A DNA stretch of 64,000 bases from Enterovibrio gelatinilyticus (GTDB taxonomy: Bacteria; Pseudomonadota; Gammaproteobacteria; Enterobacterales; Vibrionaceae). The notes below the pieces were generated by a model that was not told the origin of the DNA, did not search any database, and saw nothing but the letters and a program-made list of their open reading frames with translations. The translations under genes were made by a program, and so were the position numbers. This document shows, piece after piece, positions 38,722 through 50,698 of this stretch. The DNA lies in contig NZ_JAJUBC010000022.1 in the NCBI RefSeq assembly GCF_028683095.1, forward strand, positions 1 to 64,000. Direction: 5' to 3'. The first letter of the stretch is position 1, and each line of letters starts with the position of its first letter.

Positions 38722-39216
38722 TTAACGCGTTTTGATAACCAAATGGTTAGTTTGCTTCACTTCTTCCATCACGACATAAGTTCGAGTGTCGTTGACTCCA
38801 GGTAGACGAAGCAACGTCTCACCCAAAAGCTTACGGTATGCTGACATGTCCGACACGCGGGTCTTCAGCAAGTAGTCAAAATCACCTGAGACTAAGTGAC
38901 ACTCTTGGATATCTTCGAGTTGTTGAACGGCCTTGTTAAACTGTTCGAACACATCCGGCGCACCACGGTTCAGGGTAATCTCAACAAATACCAGCAATGA
39001 AGCATCGAGGAACTGAGGGTTCAACAATGCGGTATAACCACTGATATAGCCTTGTCTTTCTAAACGACGAACACGTTCCAGACAGGGGGTTGGAGAAAGT
39101 CCTACACGCTTAGACAGTTCAACGTTTGAAACGCGACCATCTTTTTGCAGTTCATTAAGGATATTTCTGTCAATGCGGTCCAATTCCTTGGAGGGTTTCT
39201 TTTTGGCGTCAACCAT
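38722..39216 (-). CDS. lrp: Leucine-responsive regulatory protein
   Basis: 164 residues. An N-terminal helix-turn-helix (DGRVSNVELSKRVGLSPTPC, about 28-50) precedes the RAM ligand-binding domain (from SGYTALLNP to the C-terminus). The sequence follows E. coli Lrp closely (LDRIDRNILNELQKDGR). Global regulator of amino acid metabolism. It is divergent from alanine dehydrogenase, a typical Lrp target, with 165 bp between the two starts. Confidence 0.95.
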   Translation of the reverse strand: MVDAKKKPSKELDRIDRNILNELQKDGRVSNVELSKRVGLSPTPCLERVRRLERQGYISGYTALLNPQFLDASLLVFVEITLNRGAPDVFEQFNKAVQQLEDIQECHLVSGDFDYLLKTRVSDMSAYRKLLGETLLRLPGVNDTRTYVVMEEVKQTNHLVIKTR

Positions 39217-39381
39217 TTTTTATTCCACCTTATTACTTCCTTGCAATGTAAAATGCCATTTTCTTTAACATAACTTATGTTTTTAGCATCAAATCCGTCT
39301 TTTTGCGAACTATACTAGCTCTAAATACAACAATACTACAAAACAACAGCTAATAACTCTATATTGAAGCGAGGAATCAGG
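39217..39381. promoter_or_regulatory. Divergent lrp/ald promoter region
   Basis: 165-bp AT-rich gap between divergent regulator and dehydrogenase genes. The layout suggests that Lrp binds here and controls ald; no single operator was delimited. Confidence 0.55.
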
Positions 39382-40497
39382 ATGATCATTGGTGTACCTA
39401 AAGAGATAAAAAATCATGAATACCGTGTGGGCATGGTGCCTGCCAGCGTACGCGAGCTCGTTTCCCATGGTCATACTGTGCACGTCCAGTCACAGGCAGG
39501 AATGGGGATCGGCTTCAGCGATGATGACTACGTCAATGCCGGCGCTTCTGTTCTTCCAAGTGCGAAAGAAGTGTTTGCCACTGCTGAAATGATTGTCAAA
39601 GTTAAAGAGCCGCAGGCTGTTGAAAGAGCCATGCTTCGCGAAGGGCAGATATTGTTTACCTATTTGCACCTTGCACCAGATTTTCCACAGACACAAGACC
39701 TTATCAAGAGCAAAGCTGTCTGTATAGCCTATGAAACCGTAACAGATTCTAAAGGTCGATTGCCACTTTTGGCGCCGATGTCTGAGGTCGCTGGTCGCAT
39801 GTCTATTCAAGCGGGTGCACAAGCATTGGAGAAATCTCGAGGCGGTGCAGGCATGCTGCTTGGCGGCGTACCTGGGGTTGAACCCGCGAAAATTGTGGTC
39901 CTTGGCGGAGGTGTCGTTGGTTCAAACGCAGCGCGTATGGCGGTTGGTATGCGTGCGGATGTTTCCATTTTGGATCGCAACATTGATACGCTAAGAGCGC
40001 TAGATGAAGAATTTCAGGGGCGCGCAAAAGTACTCTACTCAACAGAAGAAATTCTTGAAAAACACGTTCTCGCCGCAGATTTGGTCATCGGAGCAGTGCT
40101 AATTCCAGGTGCAGCAGCACCAAAACTCGTCAATGCGGGACATATCAAAAAGATGAAACCGGGCGCTGCCGTTGTCGATGTTGCTATTGACCAAGGTGGC
40201 TGCTTTGAAACATCACACGCCACGACGCATGCTGATCCGACTTACATTGTGGATGATGTCGTCCACTACTGTGTCGCCAACATGCCAGGTGCAGTCGCCC
40301 GTACGTCAACGTTCGCACTGAACAATGCAACATTACCTTATATCGTGAAACTGGCTAACCTTGGCTACCGTGATGCACTGCTCAGTGACGAAGGCTTACT
40401 AAAAGGCCTGAATGTCATTGACGGTAAGGTAACGATAAAAGAAGTCGCTGACGCCTTTAATCTCGACTATCTAGACCCACGTGCTGCAATCTCATAA
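39382..40497 (+). CDS. ald: Alanine dehydrogenase
   Basis: 371 residues from the ATG at 39382, which has GAGGAA seven bases upstream; an in-frame ATG at 39364 lacks one. [18 protein letters not shown], with the pyruvate-binding Arg and Lys residues (KVKEPQ near residue 74), and the Rossmann motif [16 protein letters not shown] near 170 identify NAD-dependent alanine dehydrogenase. Reaction: L-alanine plus NAD+ to pyruvate, ammonia and NADH. Adjacent divergent lrp suggests control by Lrp. A terminator follows. Confidence 0.95.
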   Translation: MIIGVPKEIKNHEYRVGMVPASVRELVSHGHTVHVQSQAGMGIGFSDDDYVNAGASVLPSAKEVFATAEMIVKVKEPQAVERAMLREGQILFTYLHLAPDFPQTQDLIKSKAVCIAYETVTDSKGRLPLLAPMSEVAGRMSIQAGAQALEKSRGGAGMLLGGVPGVEPAKIVVLGGGVVGSNAARMAVGMRADVSILDRNIDTLRALDEEFQGRAKVLYSTEEILEKHVLAADLVIGAVLIPGAAAPKLVNAGHIKKMKPGAAVVDVAIDQGGCFETSHATTHADPTYIVDDVVHYCVANMPGAVARTSTFALNNATLPYIVKLANLGYRDALLSDEGLLKGLNVIDGKVTIKEVADAFNLDYLDPRAAIS

Positions 40498-40542
40498 TCC
40501 ACAACCAATCAAAGTGTAATATGAGATAACACATTTCAATGA

Positions 40543-40568
40543 AGGGCACCGCATGGTGCTCTTTCTTT
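40543..40568 (+). terminator. Intrinsic terminator after ald
   Basis: Stem AGGGCACC / GGTGCTCT with GCAT-like loop and T-rich tail. Confidence 0.8.
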
Positions 40569-40602
40569 AATTACGCATTTTCCCTACAATCTCTCTCATT
40601 AG

Positions 40603-41589
<987 letters not shown>

Positions 41590-41602
41590 TAATTCGCGTT
41601 TT

Positions 41603-41628
41603 TAGGCCCATTTATGGGCCTATATTTT
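41603..41628 (+). terminator. Intrinsic terminator after trxB
   Basis: Stem TAGGCCCAT / ATGGGCCTA and a T-rich tail. Confidence 0.75.
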
Positions 41629-41715
41629 GCCAACTCAGCCTTCCTATCATCCACATTGTCGTTATTGCTGTACTGACAGTTCGAAACACCGTGGATTAAA
41701 AAACCAAGAAGTAGT

Positions 41716-43485
41716 ATGGATAAAAAGAAACAACGCTCGCTAGTCCAGTGGCTAAAAGGACAAAGCAAGCTTGGCAAAACATGGCTCGTAACCGCAATCG
41801 GACTGGCATTTTTGTCCGGTTTATTTTTGATCGCCCAGGCCGCGTTACTCGCAAACATTCTTCACGAACTCATCATCGAGAAAGCCGACAAATCCGATAT
41901 CTGGCTGTCCTTCGTAGGACTTGCCATTATCGTTTGCCTACGCGCAATATGTAGCTGGGGCAAGGAGCAAGCGGGTTATCGCGCTGGTGAAGCCGTCCGC
42001 CTTCATATTCGTCATCTCGTGCTGGATAAGCTGCAAACACTTGGTCCTGCCACGATTCAAGGCAAGCCTGCCGGGACATGGGCAAGCTTGGTGCTTGAAC
42101 AAGTAGAAGAAATGCAGGATTTCTTTGCGCGCTATCTTCCCCAAATGGCCATAGCAGGGTTAATACCCTTGGTTATTTTGGTTGTTGTCTTTCCACTCAA
42201 CTGGGCGGCAGGGCTTATTTTCTTACTGACCGCCCCGCTTGTGCCTTTCTTCATGGCACTCGTTGGCATGGGCGCTGCGGATGCGAACAGACGAAACTTT
42301 AAGGCGCTGCAGCGTCTCTCTGGGCATTTCTATGACCGCCTTCGTGGTCTGGCAACCATTCGATTGTTTGATCAAGCTGATGCAGAAAGTCAGCACTTAA
42401 AAGTCGCCTCTGAGGATTTTCGTAAACGTACGATGGAAGTGCTGCGATTAGCGTTTCTTTCCTCAGCCGTACTCGAATTTTTCACCTCGCTCTCCATCGC
42501 GATCACTGCGGTTTACTTCGGCTTTAGTTATATAGGCGAACTGAACTTCGGTCACTACGGTTTAGGCATCTCGCTGTTTATCGGTGTTTTCGTACTGGTA
42601 CTTGCGCCTGAGTTTTATCAACCATTGCGAGATCTCGGCACCTACTATCATGCCAAAGCGCAAGCGATAGGCGCGGCAGAGTCCATTGTTAACTTCCTTG
42701 ACGCACAACCAGAACATCAAGCGTCAGGTGAGGCAAAAATCGCATCGGATACCGTCGAAATCACAGCAACTGATCTTGAAGTCCTCAGCCCTGATGGCAT
42801 TATTCTCGCAGGCCCATTGACGTTTAAGATTAAGTCTGGTGAACGCGTCGCATTGGTCGGGCAAAGTGGTGCGGGCAAAACGAGCCTCATCAATGCTGTT
42901 CTGGGCTTTCTACCCTATCGCGGTAGCCTAGTGATAAACGGTATTGAACTAAAAGAAGCCGATTTGTCACATTGGCGCAAACAAGTGAGTTGGGTGGGAC
43001 AAAACCCTCAGCTTTTCCACGGCAGCGTCAAAGACAACATTTGCCTGTCAGCACCATTAGCAACGGAAGAGCAAATCCAACGCGTCGCCCACGCTGCGCA
43101 TGCCAATGAATTTATTCAGCGGTTAGATCAAGGCTATTCACACCCCGTTGGTGATCGCTCTAGCGGCTTATCTGTCGGACAAGCACAGCGAATAGCCGTT
43201 GCTCGGGCATTACTACAAGATGGTCGATTTTGGCTACTCGATGAACCTACAGCAAGCTTAGACGCATCCAGTGAGCGATTGGTGATGGAGAGCTTAGACA
43301 AAGCAACCAAAGACACCACCACCTTGCTGGTCAGCCACCGCATTGACCAACTGGGTACCTCAGACAATATATTGGTCATGAGCAAAGGTAAGCTGGTGCA
43401 GCAAGGTACATTCGACGCCCTCAAGCACGAAGGGCTATTTTCTGAAATGATCCAAGCTGTAGACAGGAGTGATCTTGATGCGTGA
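41716..43485 (+). CDS. cydD: Heterodimeric ABC exporter subunit CydD
   Basis: 589 residues: six membrane segments (about 20-320), then an ATPase domain with Walker A GQSGAGKTSL near 381, signature LSVGQAQRIAVARA near 485 and Walker B FWLLDEPTASLDA near 505. Known role: with CydC exports cysteine and glutathione to the periplasm, needed for cytochrome bd and periplasmic thiol balance. Its last eight bases overlap cydC, so the two are translationally coupled. Confidence 0.95.
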   Translation: MDKKKQRSLVQWLKGQSKLGKTWLVTAIGLAFLSGLFLIAQAALLANILHELIIEKADKSDIWLSFVGLAIIVCLRAICSWGKEQAGYRAGEAVRLHIRHLVLDKLQTLGPATIQGKPAGTWASLVLEQVEEMQDFFARYLPQMAIAGLIPLVILVVVFPLNWAAGLIFLLTAPLVPFFMALVGMGAADANRRNFKALQRLSGHFYDRLRGLATIRLFDQADAESQHLKVASEDFRKRTMEVLRLAFLSSAVLEFFTSLSIAITAVYFGFSYIGELNFGHYGLGISLFIGVFVLVLAPEFYQPLRDLGTYYHAKAQAIGAAESIVNFLDAQPEHQASGEAKIASDTVEITATDLEVLSPDGIILAGPLTFKIKSGERVALVGQSGAGKTSLINAVLGFLPYRGSLVINGIELKEADLSHWRKQVSWVGQNPQLFHGSVKDNICLSAPLATEEQIQRVAHAAHANEFIQRLDQGYSHPVGDRSSGLSVGQAQRIAVARALLQDGRFWLLDEPTASLDASSERLVMESLDKATKDTTTLLVSHRIDQLGTSDNILVMSKGKLVQQGTFDALKHEGLFSEMIQAVDRSDLDA

Positions 43486-45199
43486 TCTCATTCCATTTCT
43501 AAGGCTTTATAAAAAACATTGGTTTGGTCTGTCCTTGGGCATGCTCTTGTCCTTTGCGACGCTGGCCTCTGCAATCAGCCTACTCACTCTATCGGGTTGG
43601 TTTATCGCAGCGTCAGCCGTTGCCGGTCTGGCTGCTGCCACCAACTTTAACTACATGCTTCCCGCTGCGGGCGTGCGCGGATTTTCTATCGCAAGAACCG
43701 CAGGACGCTGGGGCGAGCGTGTCGTCAGCCATAATGCCACATTCAAACTGTTGGCTGACCTTCGTATTTTCTTCTTTGAAAAGCTCACGCCGCTGATCCC
43801 TGGCAAAGTGGGTAACTTACGAGACGCTGACATTCTCAACCGCTTGGTGGCAGATGTTGACGCTATGGATCATGTCTATCTGCGCCTTATCAGCCCGCTG
43901 TTCGTTGGCATTTTGGGTATATTTTGCGTTAGTGGTTTCCTCTATTGGTTTGACCCCAAATTAGGCATGACGCTGGGCGTGATTCTACTATCACTCATGC
44001 TGATCCTCCCTGTCATTTTCTACCGCCTCGGTGAGCCGCATGGTGCAGGGATCACGCGGGCAAAGTCAGAACTTCGAGTGTCACTGCTAGATTGGCTTCA
44101 AGGCCACGCGGAACTGCAGATCTTTGGTGCAGCAGATCGATACCGTGAACGCGCACATGACGCAGAGGCTCGGCTTCTCAATGCACAACGTCGCATGGCG
44201 GGCGTAACTGGTCTTGCCAATGGCATCTTACTGGCAGCAAATGGATTAACCTTGGTGTTGATGCTTTGGATTGCAGCTGACGGCGTTGGGGGACAATACC
44301 CGAACCCGATGGTGGCGATGGTGGCATTTACGACCATGGCTAGCTTTGAGTTGATGATGCCCGTCGCTGGTGCTTTTCAATATTTAAGCCAAACAATGAC
44401 ATCGGCAAAACGACTGAATGAAATCATTGAAGCAACACCAGAAACACCGTTCGATCCTGCCGGTTACAACAATACAGCTAAAGGTAACATCCGTTTCAAT
44501 AACGTGAGCTACACCTACCATGATGCGGATAAACCAGCGATTGATGGCGTTTCACTAACGATTAAAGCAGGCGAGAAAGTAGCACTGTTAGGACGTACAG
44601 GTTGCGGTAAATCCACACTACTACAGCTATTGACCCGCTCGTGGGACCCTTCTCAAGGTGAGGTTGAGATAGATGGTCAGCCGCTTACCGCGTGGAGAGA
44701 GTCGGCACTAAGAAGCTCAATAGCCGTAGTCAGTCAACGCGTTGATGTTTTTAATGGCGCCTTGCGCAATAATCTATCGATGGCGAAACCTAGCGCCTCT
44801 GACGCGGAGCTCATTGCAGTCATTGAACAAGTTGGACTTTCTGATCTTCTTGATGGGCCAGGGTTAGATGTTTGGTTAGGCGATGGTGGTCGTCAATTAT
44901 CTGGTGGTGAACGCCGTCGTCTTGGCATTGCTCGTGCGTTGTTACGCGATGCGCCGATATTACTATTGGACGAACCCACAGAAGGACTGGATGTAAAAAC
45001 TGAGCAACATATTCTCTCTTTGCTTCTTGAACACGCTCAAGACAAAACCGTACTGTTCATCACTCATCGTCTCGTGGGACTAACGCATATGGACACTGTG
45101 TGTTTAATGGACGAAGGACAGATCATTGAGCAAGGCAGCCACCACACGTTGAAAGCGGCGGGTGGTCGATATTCGAACCTGCTCCAGCGTATTCAGTAG
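43478..45199 (+). CDS. cydC: Heterodimeric ABC exporter subunit CydC
   Basis: 573 residues from the ATG at 43478 (GGAG upstream, inside cydD). Six membrane segments, then an ATPase domain with Walker A GRTGCGKSTLLQ near 371, signature LSGGERRRLGIARALL near 474 and Walker B ILLLDEPTEGLD near 493. Partner of CydD. The start overlaps the cydD stop by eight bases. A UUCG-loop terminator follows the gene. Confidence 0.95.
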   Translation: MRDLIPFLRLYKKHWFGLSLGMLLSFATLASAISLLTLSGWFIAASAVAGLAAATNFNYMLPAAGVRGFSIARTAGRWGERVVSHNATFKLLADLRIFFFEKLTPLIPGKVGNLRDADILNRLVADVDAMDHVYLRLISPLFVGILGIFCVSGFLYWFDPKLGMTLGVILLSLMLILPVIFYRLGEPHGAGITRAKSELRVSLLDWLQGHAELQIFGAADRYRERAHDAEARLLNAQRRMAGVTGLANGILLAANGLTLVLMLWIAADGVGGQYPNPMVAMVAFTTMASFELMMPVAGAFQYLSQTMTSAKRLNEIIEATPETPFDPAGYNNTAKGNIRFNNVSYTYHDADKPAIDGVSLTIKAGEKVALLGRTGCGKSTLLQLLTRSWDPSQGEVEIDGQPLTAWRESALRSSIAVVSQRVDVFNGALRNNLSMAKPSASDAELIAVIEQVGLSDLLDGPGLDVWLGDGGRQLSGGERRRLGIARALLRDAPILLLDEPTEGLDVKTEQHILSLLLEHAQDKTVLFITHRLVGLTHMDTVCLMDEGQIIEQGSHHTLKAAGGRYSNLLQRIQ

Positions 45200-45230
45200 T
45201 GAGCCTGTGTTAGTGTATCTATAATTGGAA

Positions 45231-45256
45231 AAAGGGAGCTTCGGCTCTCTTTTTTC
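45231..45256 (+). terminator. Intrinsic terminator after cydC
   Basis: Stem GGGAGC / GCTCTC closed by a TTCG tetraloop and followed by a T run. Confidence 0.9.
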
Positions 45257-45298
45257 CACTTTAACGCGAATAGACGTAATCAAAACGAACGAGTAGTT

Positions 45299-46018
45299 AT
45301 GACCATTTACCTTCCACCATTGGATGAGAATGATCCGGAGGATTTCCCCTCTGTCACCAGCGCACTTGAAGAACCCGATGGTTTACTTGCGATAGGCGGC
45401 GATCTCTCTCCACAGCGTCTTAGAGCCGCATATGAGCGCGGTATATTCCCTTGGTTCGGTGATGATGAGCCCTACCTTTGGTGGTCACCTTCAGAACGCG
45501 CAATTATCGACCCGCTCACCTTCGTCCCAAGTAAAAGCCTCAGGAAATATGCTCGAAAACAGAACATACGCGTTTCCATCAACTACCGTTTTGATGATGT
45601 GATTGAGCACTGCGCATTGATCCGAGGTGCTCATCAAGTTTGGATCACGCAAGAGATGAGAGACGCTTACAAAAAGCTGCACCGTCAAGGTGGCGCCCAC
45701 AGCGTAGAAGTCTGGCAAGATGACCAATTGATTGGCGGTCTTTACGGCGTCAGTGTCGGGACGCTATTTTGTGGCGAATCCATGTTTTCACTGCAAACCA
45801 ATGCGTCCAAGATTGCACTATGGCGCTTCTGTGAACACTTCAAGAAACACGGCGGTAAGCTCATCGACTGTCAAATGATGACGGAGCACCTTTCTACTCT
45901 TGGCGCGACGCCTCTATCTCGCTCCGATTTCATTCGAAGACTCGACCAGCTTAAACATCGAATGACGGATGCTTCTCTCTTTCAATCTCAATGGATTGAT
46001 GGAGCAAGCAATGCGTAG
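45299..46018 (+). CDS. aat: Leucyl/phenylalanyl-tRNA-protein transferase
   Basis: 239 residues. The N-terminal FPSVTSALEEPDGLLAIGGD and RLRAAYERGIFPWF blocks and the central GGLYGVSVGTLFCGESMFS are diagnostic of Aat. Known reaction: transfers Leu or Phe from tRNA to proteins with N-terminal Lys or Arg, marking them for ClpS/ClpAP. Its stop overlaps the bpt start by eight bases, and clpS and clpA lie about 1 kb downstream, so the N-degron machinery is grouped. Confidence 0.95.
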   Translation: MTIYLPPLDENDPEDFPSVTSALEEPDGLLAIGGDLSPQRLRAAYERGIFPWFGDDEPYLWWSPSERAIIDPLTFVPSKSLRKYARKQNIRVSINYRFDDVIEHCALIRGAHQVWITQEMRDAYKKLHRQGGAHSVEVWQDDQLIGGLYGVSVGTLFCGESMFSLQTNASKIALWRFCEHFKKHGGKLIDCQMMTEHLSTLGATPLSRSDFIRRLDQLKHRMTDASLFQSQWIDGASNA

Positions 46019-46715
46019 AGCAACGCGTTCATTTCGCATTGGCGTCATGCCACCTTCGTCATGCTCTTACTTACCTGATCGCCAAGAGTCGGTCGCAATC
46101 GTTCTCGATGCTGAACTGCACAACATGCCCAGTTACGATGCGTTGATACAATCAGGGTTTCGTCGAAGTGGTGATAACATCTACCGACCTCACTGTGCTG
46201 AATGCAAGGCGTGCCATTCACTGCGTGTTGATACCGCAGCGTTCACGCCGAGCAAGAGCCAGAAACGGCAAATCAACCAACTCAATCGATTAGAAATCAG
46301 AATTGAAGATACCTTAAACGAAGATTGGTTTTCGCTCTATGAGCGCTATATCAATCAACGCCATCAGAACGGCTCTATGTATCCGGCAAACAAACAAGAT
46401 TTCCTCTCTTTTATCCAAAGCGGTTGGCAACGCTCAAAATACATCCACCTCTTTGATGGAAACACCTTAATCGCCATTGCAGTCACAGATGTCCTTGTTC
46501 AAGGTTACAGTGCCATTTACAGCTTTTTTGACCCGGACCATCCTTGGTCTTTGGGTTCATTGTGTGTTCTTGCCCAAATTCAAACAGCCGCACAACACGG
46601 TATTCCTTGGCTTTATCTTGGCTTCCAAATTGATGATTGCGCTGCGATGCGCTATAAGCAAAAATTCACCCCGAATGAGCGTTTTACTGCTGGCGAATGG
46701 AAAACGTCAGAGTAA
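46011..46715 (+). CDS. bpt: Aspartate/glutamate leucyltransferase
   Basis: 234 residues from the ATG at 46011 (GGAG six bases upstream); earlier in-frame ATGs lie deeper inside aat. PPSSCSYLPDRQ near residue 14 and YRPHCAECKACHSLRVD near 59 are the Cys-containing blocks of the Ate/Bpt family; NQRHQNGSMYP follows. In Vibrio vulnificus the Bpt enzyme adds Leu to proteins with N-terminal Asp or Glu. The eight-base overlap ATGCGTAG with aat shows translational coupling of the two transferases. E. coli lacks this gene. Confidence 0.93.
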   Translation: MRRATRSFRIGVMPPSSCSYLPDRQESVAIVLDAELHNMPSYDALIQSGFRRSGDNIYRPHCAECKACHSLRVDTAAFTPSKSQKRQINQLNRLEIRIEDTLNEDWFSLYERYINQRHQNGSMYPANKQDFLSFIQSGWQRSKYIHLFDGNTLIAIAVTDVLVQGYSAIYSFFDPDHPWSLGSLCVLAQIQTAAQHGIPWLYLGFQIDDCAAMRYKQKFTPNERFTAGEWKTSE

Positions 46716-46931
46716 TTGCGCAACCGGAATGGCTACCGCCACCCCACTAAAGCCTGCTATTTTGTGTCCAAACTAATAACTATTTGGTGTAAACCTTAAC
46801 CGATAGCTGATTTTTACTAGTCAGTGAGGATGCAAAGGGGTAAAATTTCGGCCCTGAACTTTACAGACTTAACGAATCAAGGCATTATCTGCCAGTCGAA
46901 AAATGGCTGATTGATAGCCTAAGAGGATTAA

Positions 46932-47150
<219 letters not shown>

Positions 47151-47171
47151 TCCTCACGTCTCGCGAACACG

Positions 47172-47198
47172 AAAAACCCGGCTCTTAGCCGGGTTTTG
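47172..47198. terminator. Intrinsic terminator between infA and clpA
   Basis: Stem AAAACCCGGCT / AGCCGGGTTTT with CTT loop; symmetrical, so usable from both sides. Confidence 0.92.
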
Positions 47199-47241
47199 TC
47201 ATTTGTGAATCGTGATTTTTGGTGAAAAGTGTAGCCGACGA

Positions 47242-49503
47242 TTACGCCGGCTCCATTTCATCGCTAAAACTAAAGGTAAGCGAATCGTTTTTCAGACCGA
47301 CCTTCACCGTGCCACCATTGACCAAACAGCCAAACAACAGTTCGTTTGCTAGGTTTTTCTTCACATGCTCTTGCATCACACGTGCCATTGGACGAGCGCC
47401 CATTGACTTGTCATAGCCTTTCTCTGCAAGCCAAAGTTTCGCTTTATCGGTCACTTCTAGTGACACGCCACGAACATCCAACTGTGCTTGAAGTTCAACA
47501 ACAAATTTATCCACCACTTGAAGAATGACTTCTTTATCGAGGTGGTTAAACCATATGATGTTATCAAGACGATTTCGGAATTCTGGTGCGAATACCTTCT
47601 TAATTTCCGCCATCGCATCGTGACTATGATCTTGCTGAATCAGACCAATCGACTTGCGTACTGTTTCCGTTACGCCAGCATTGGTTGTCATCACTAGGAT
47701 CACATTGCGGAAATCCGCCTTACGGCCGTTGTTATCAGTCAGCGTACCGTTATCCATGACTTGAAGAAGCAAGTTAAACACGTCTGGGTGTGCTTTCTCT
47801 ATCTCATCAAGCAATACAACACTATGTGGGTGCTTAATCACTGCATCAGTTAGTAAACCACCTTGGTCGTACCCGACATAGCCTGGAGGCGCACCGATCA
47901 AACGACTGACAGTGTGACGCTCCATATACTCGGACATATCAAAGCGCTGAAGCTCAATACCCATTGCTCGTGCCAGTTGCACCGTCACTTCTGTTTTACC
48001 GACCCCTGTTGGCCCAGCAAACAAGAATGAACCCACAGGTTTGTTTTCAGCGCCTAGACCAGCACGGCTTAGCTTAATGGCTTCACATAGCGCACCAATG
48101 GCATCGTCTTGCCCAAACACCAGCATCTTCAACTTGTGCTCGAGTGACTTAAGCACTTCTCTATCCGTTGACGATACTGACTTTTCAGGAATACGTGCCA
48201 TCTTAGCAATCATATTTTCAATGTCGCCGACACCCACCGTTTTCTTACGCTTATTCGCTGGAGCCAAACGACAACGCGCGCCCGCTTCATCGATAACATC
48301 AATGGCCTTGTCCGGAAGATGGCGGTCGTTGATGTACTTAGCCGACAACTCAACGGCAGCACGGATGGCTTTGTTGGTATAGCGAACTTCATGGTGTGCT
48401 TCGTACTTCGGTTTCAGGCCCATCAAAATCTTGGTGGTGTCATCCAACGAAGGTTCGATAACATCGATTTTTTGGAATCGACGAGCTAGCGCTCGCTCTT
48501 TCTCAAAAATACTGCTGTATTCCTGATAGGTAGTAGAACCAATACAACGCAACTTGCCGCTAGACAACAATGGTTTGATAAGGTTTGCAGCATCAACTTG
48601 ACCACCAGATGCAGCACCCGCACCGATAATGGTGTGGATCTCATCAATAAACAGAACAGCATGTTCTTCTTTTTCAAGTTGCTTCAAAATACCTTTGAAG
48701 CGCTTTTCAAAATCGCCGCGGTACTTGGTACCCGCAAGCAAAGAACCAATGTCCAGTGAGTAGATGATGCAGTTCTGTATGATCTCAGGCACTTCGCCTT
48801 CAACAATACGCCAGGCTAGTCCTTCTGCTATTGCAGTTTTACCTACACCTGCTTCACCCACAAGTAATGGGTTATTTTTGCGACGACGACATAACACTTG
48901 AATGGTTCTCTCAAGTTCTTTGTCTCGTCCAATCAGAGGATCAATGCCGCCTACACGGGCAAGTTGATTCAAGTTAGTCGCAAAGTTCTCTAGACGTTCT
49001 TCCCCGCCTTCTACTGCCGCTTCTTCCGAAGACAAATCAGCACCAGGGAGCTCTTCATCACTGTTAGACGACTTAGTCGTGCCATGTGAGATGTAATTAA
49101 CAACGTCTAGTCGGCTAATATCATTCTTCTTCAGCAAATATGCTGCGTGCGATTCTTGCTCGCTGAAAATAGCCACGAGAACATTCGCACCGCTCACTTC
49201 ACTACGACCAGAAGATTGAACATGGAATACAGCACGTTGAAGTACGCGCTGGAAACTCAACGTTGGTTGGGTTTCACGATTATCGTCATCAACAGGGATG
49301 AGCGGAGTGGTCTGTTCAATGAAAGCTTCTAGCTCTTTTCGTAAAGCATCGAGGTCAGCGCGGCACGCAAGCAAAGCTTCGCGAGCAGCCACATTTTCCA
49401 GAAGCGCCAGCAGTAGATGTTCTACCGTCATGAACTCATGACGTTTTTCACGTGCTCTTGCAAAAGCCCCATTCAGGCTCGCTTCGAGTTCTTTATTTAG
49501 CAT
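47242..49503 (-). CDS. clpA: ATP-dependent Clp protease ATPase subunit ClpA
   Basis: 753 residues. An N-terminal repeat domain (1-145) that binds ClpS precedes two AAA+ modules: Walker [14 protein letters not shown] near 217 and [13 protein letters not shown] near 497. The ClpP-docking IGL loop reads SIGLIQQDH near 620. Unfolds substrates for ClpP; clpP is not in the window. The ATG has a strong GGGAGGTG site. It lies 58 bp downstream of clpS on the same strand. Confidence 0.97.
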   Translation of the reverse strand: MLNKELEASLNGAFARAREKRHEFMTVEHLLLALLENVAAREALLACRADLDALRKELEAFIEQTTPLIPVDDDNRETQPTLSFQRVLQRAVFHVQSSGRSEVSGANVLVAIFSEQESHAAYLLKKNDISRLDVVNYISHGTTKSSNSDEELPGADLSSEEAAVEGGEERLENFATNLNQLARVGGIDPLIGRDKELERTIQVLCRRRKNNPLLVGEAGVGKTAIAEGLAWRIVEGEVPEIIQNCIIYSLDIGSLLAGTKYRGDFEKRFKGILKQLEKEEHAVLFIDEIHTIIGAGAASGGQVDAANLIKPLLSSGKLRCIGSTTYQEYSSIFEKERALARRFQKIDVIEPSLDDTTKILMGLKPKYEAHHEVRYTNKAIRAAVELSAKYINDRHLPDKAIDVIDEAGARCRLAPANKRKKTVGVGDIENMIAKMARIPEKSVSSTDREVLKSLEHKLKMLVFGQDDAIGALCEAIKLSRAGLGAENKPVGSFLFAGPTGVGKTEVTVQLARAMGIELQRFDMSEYMERHTVSRLIGAPPGYVGYDQGGLLTDAVIKHPHSVVLLDEIEKAHPDVFNLLLQVMDNGTLTDNNGRKADFRNVILVMTTNAGVTETVRKSIGLIQQDHSHDAMAEIKKVFAPEFRNRLDNIIWFNHLDKEVILQVVDKFVVELQAQLDVRGVSLEVTDKAKLWLAEKGYDKSMGARPMARVMQEHVKKNLANELLFGCLVNGGTVKVGLKNDSLTFSFSDEMEPA

Positions 49504-49561
49504 AAGGCACCTCCCTCAAAAACCACATTATGGTGTGCCGGAGAAAAACCAATTCTCCTTC

Positions 49562-49882
49562 TTAGGCTTTCTCCATTGTGCACAGCAATGGGTGTTGATG
49601 TTCTTTCGCATACATCATTACTTGGGCGACTTTCATCTCAGCAACTTCTGCACTAAAAATGCCGCAGACCGCTTTTCCTTCGTAATGCACAGCCAACATC
49701 AACTGTGTTGCTCTCTCTATGTCCATGGAGAAAAACCGCTGTAATACGTCTACAACAAACTCCATGGGGGTGTAGTCATCATTATTCAACATCACTTTAT
49801 ATAAGGATGGTGGTTTTACCTTGGTCTCTTCCGCTTCTTTTACATCTGAATCCGGAACTATCCATTCGTACTTTTTGCTCAT
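49562..49882 (-). CDS. clpS: ClpA adaptor ClpS
   Basis: 106 residues: a flexible N-terminal tail, then the folded core beginning [20 protein letters not shown], which includes the Asn/Asp and Met residues that bind the N-terminal degron, and [18 protein letters not shown]. Delivers substrates with N-terminal Leu, Phe, Trp or Tyr to ClpAP. Upstream of clpA on the same strand; divergent from cspD as in E. coli. Confidence 0.96.
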   Translation of the reverse strand: MSKKYEWIVPDSDVKEAEETKVKPPSLYKVMLNNDDYTPMEFVVDVLQRFFSMDIERATQLMLAVHYEGKAVCGIFSAEVAEMKVAQVMMYAKEHQHPLLCTMEKA

Positions 49883-50698
49883 AACTGCTTACAATCTTTA
49901 AGGTAGCTCAAGTGTTCTTTACAAAACAATGTTTTATACGTCAGGTTTGCAGATTGAGATATCAAACACAAGATTTGCTACCACTACTTAAAACGTAATC
50001 CACAGATTGTATTCCAGCAACCAAAACAATACTACGTTGCTAGAACCTACTTAACGAATTTCAGCCTGCCTCATCCAATATGAGGTCACAGCTTCAACAT
50101 TGCAACGTTGTGTTCCTCGAATTGTCATACAAAGCACATCAACACATATGCAATCATTTGTGTCAGAAATTCCATACAAAACATAGGTAAAAACATGGCC
50201 TCATAAAGAAAACAGTGTCTTATTTGTTATAAAGTTAATTTTCGCTGTTAATGCTGAGCCGTCATCCATTCACTCCGAGAATGCATAAAACCAAGTGTAT
50301 CCTTCAATTAATTCACCAAGTTCAAAACCCTCCATTATTACCATTTTTATCAATGCTATACACTCACATTAAGCCATCACAATCAGACATATCATAGTGT
50401 TTGCAATTGATGAACCTGTAAATAAACTGGGCAAGTAAAAGTCTCAATACTGAAATATGAATATATTTATGAAACAATTCCTACCAAAATGATACTCACA
50501 TCATCCTTCCGTAACATCGCTGGTTATTTTTATTAAAATGTTGTTATATAGGCTTTAAGACGCTTGACTGTCTAAATCTTTCTACTAGAGTGGGAATTGA
50601 AGTAAAAACATACAGCATCAATTACGGTTGAGTAACATGATTGCAAATGTTGGTTTTACTCATAGTTATGCAATTTGAATGCAAGAGGGATGTTTCGC
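49883..50698. promoter_or_regulatory. Long AT-rich clpS/cspD intergenic region
   Basis: 816 bp with no credible gene on either strand. It carries the clpS and cspD promoters; TTGACT (50564-50569) followed after 16 bases by TAGAGT is a possible cspD promoter. Short inverted segments occur (for example AACAT...ATGTT near 50635) but no terminator-like hairpin that would mark a small RNA. Confidence 0.45.

Noticed and set aside
46716-46931. tRNA gene near infA, as serW in E. coli
   Set aside because: No cloverleaf, anticodon arm or T-loop consensus is present before or after infA.
49883-50698. Small RNA gene in the clpS-cspD gap
   Set aside because: No promoter-plus-terminator pair was visible; kept only as a question for transcript data.
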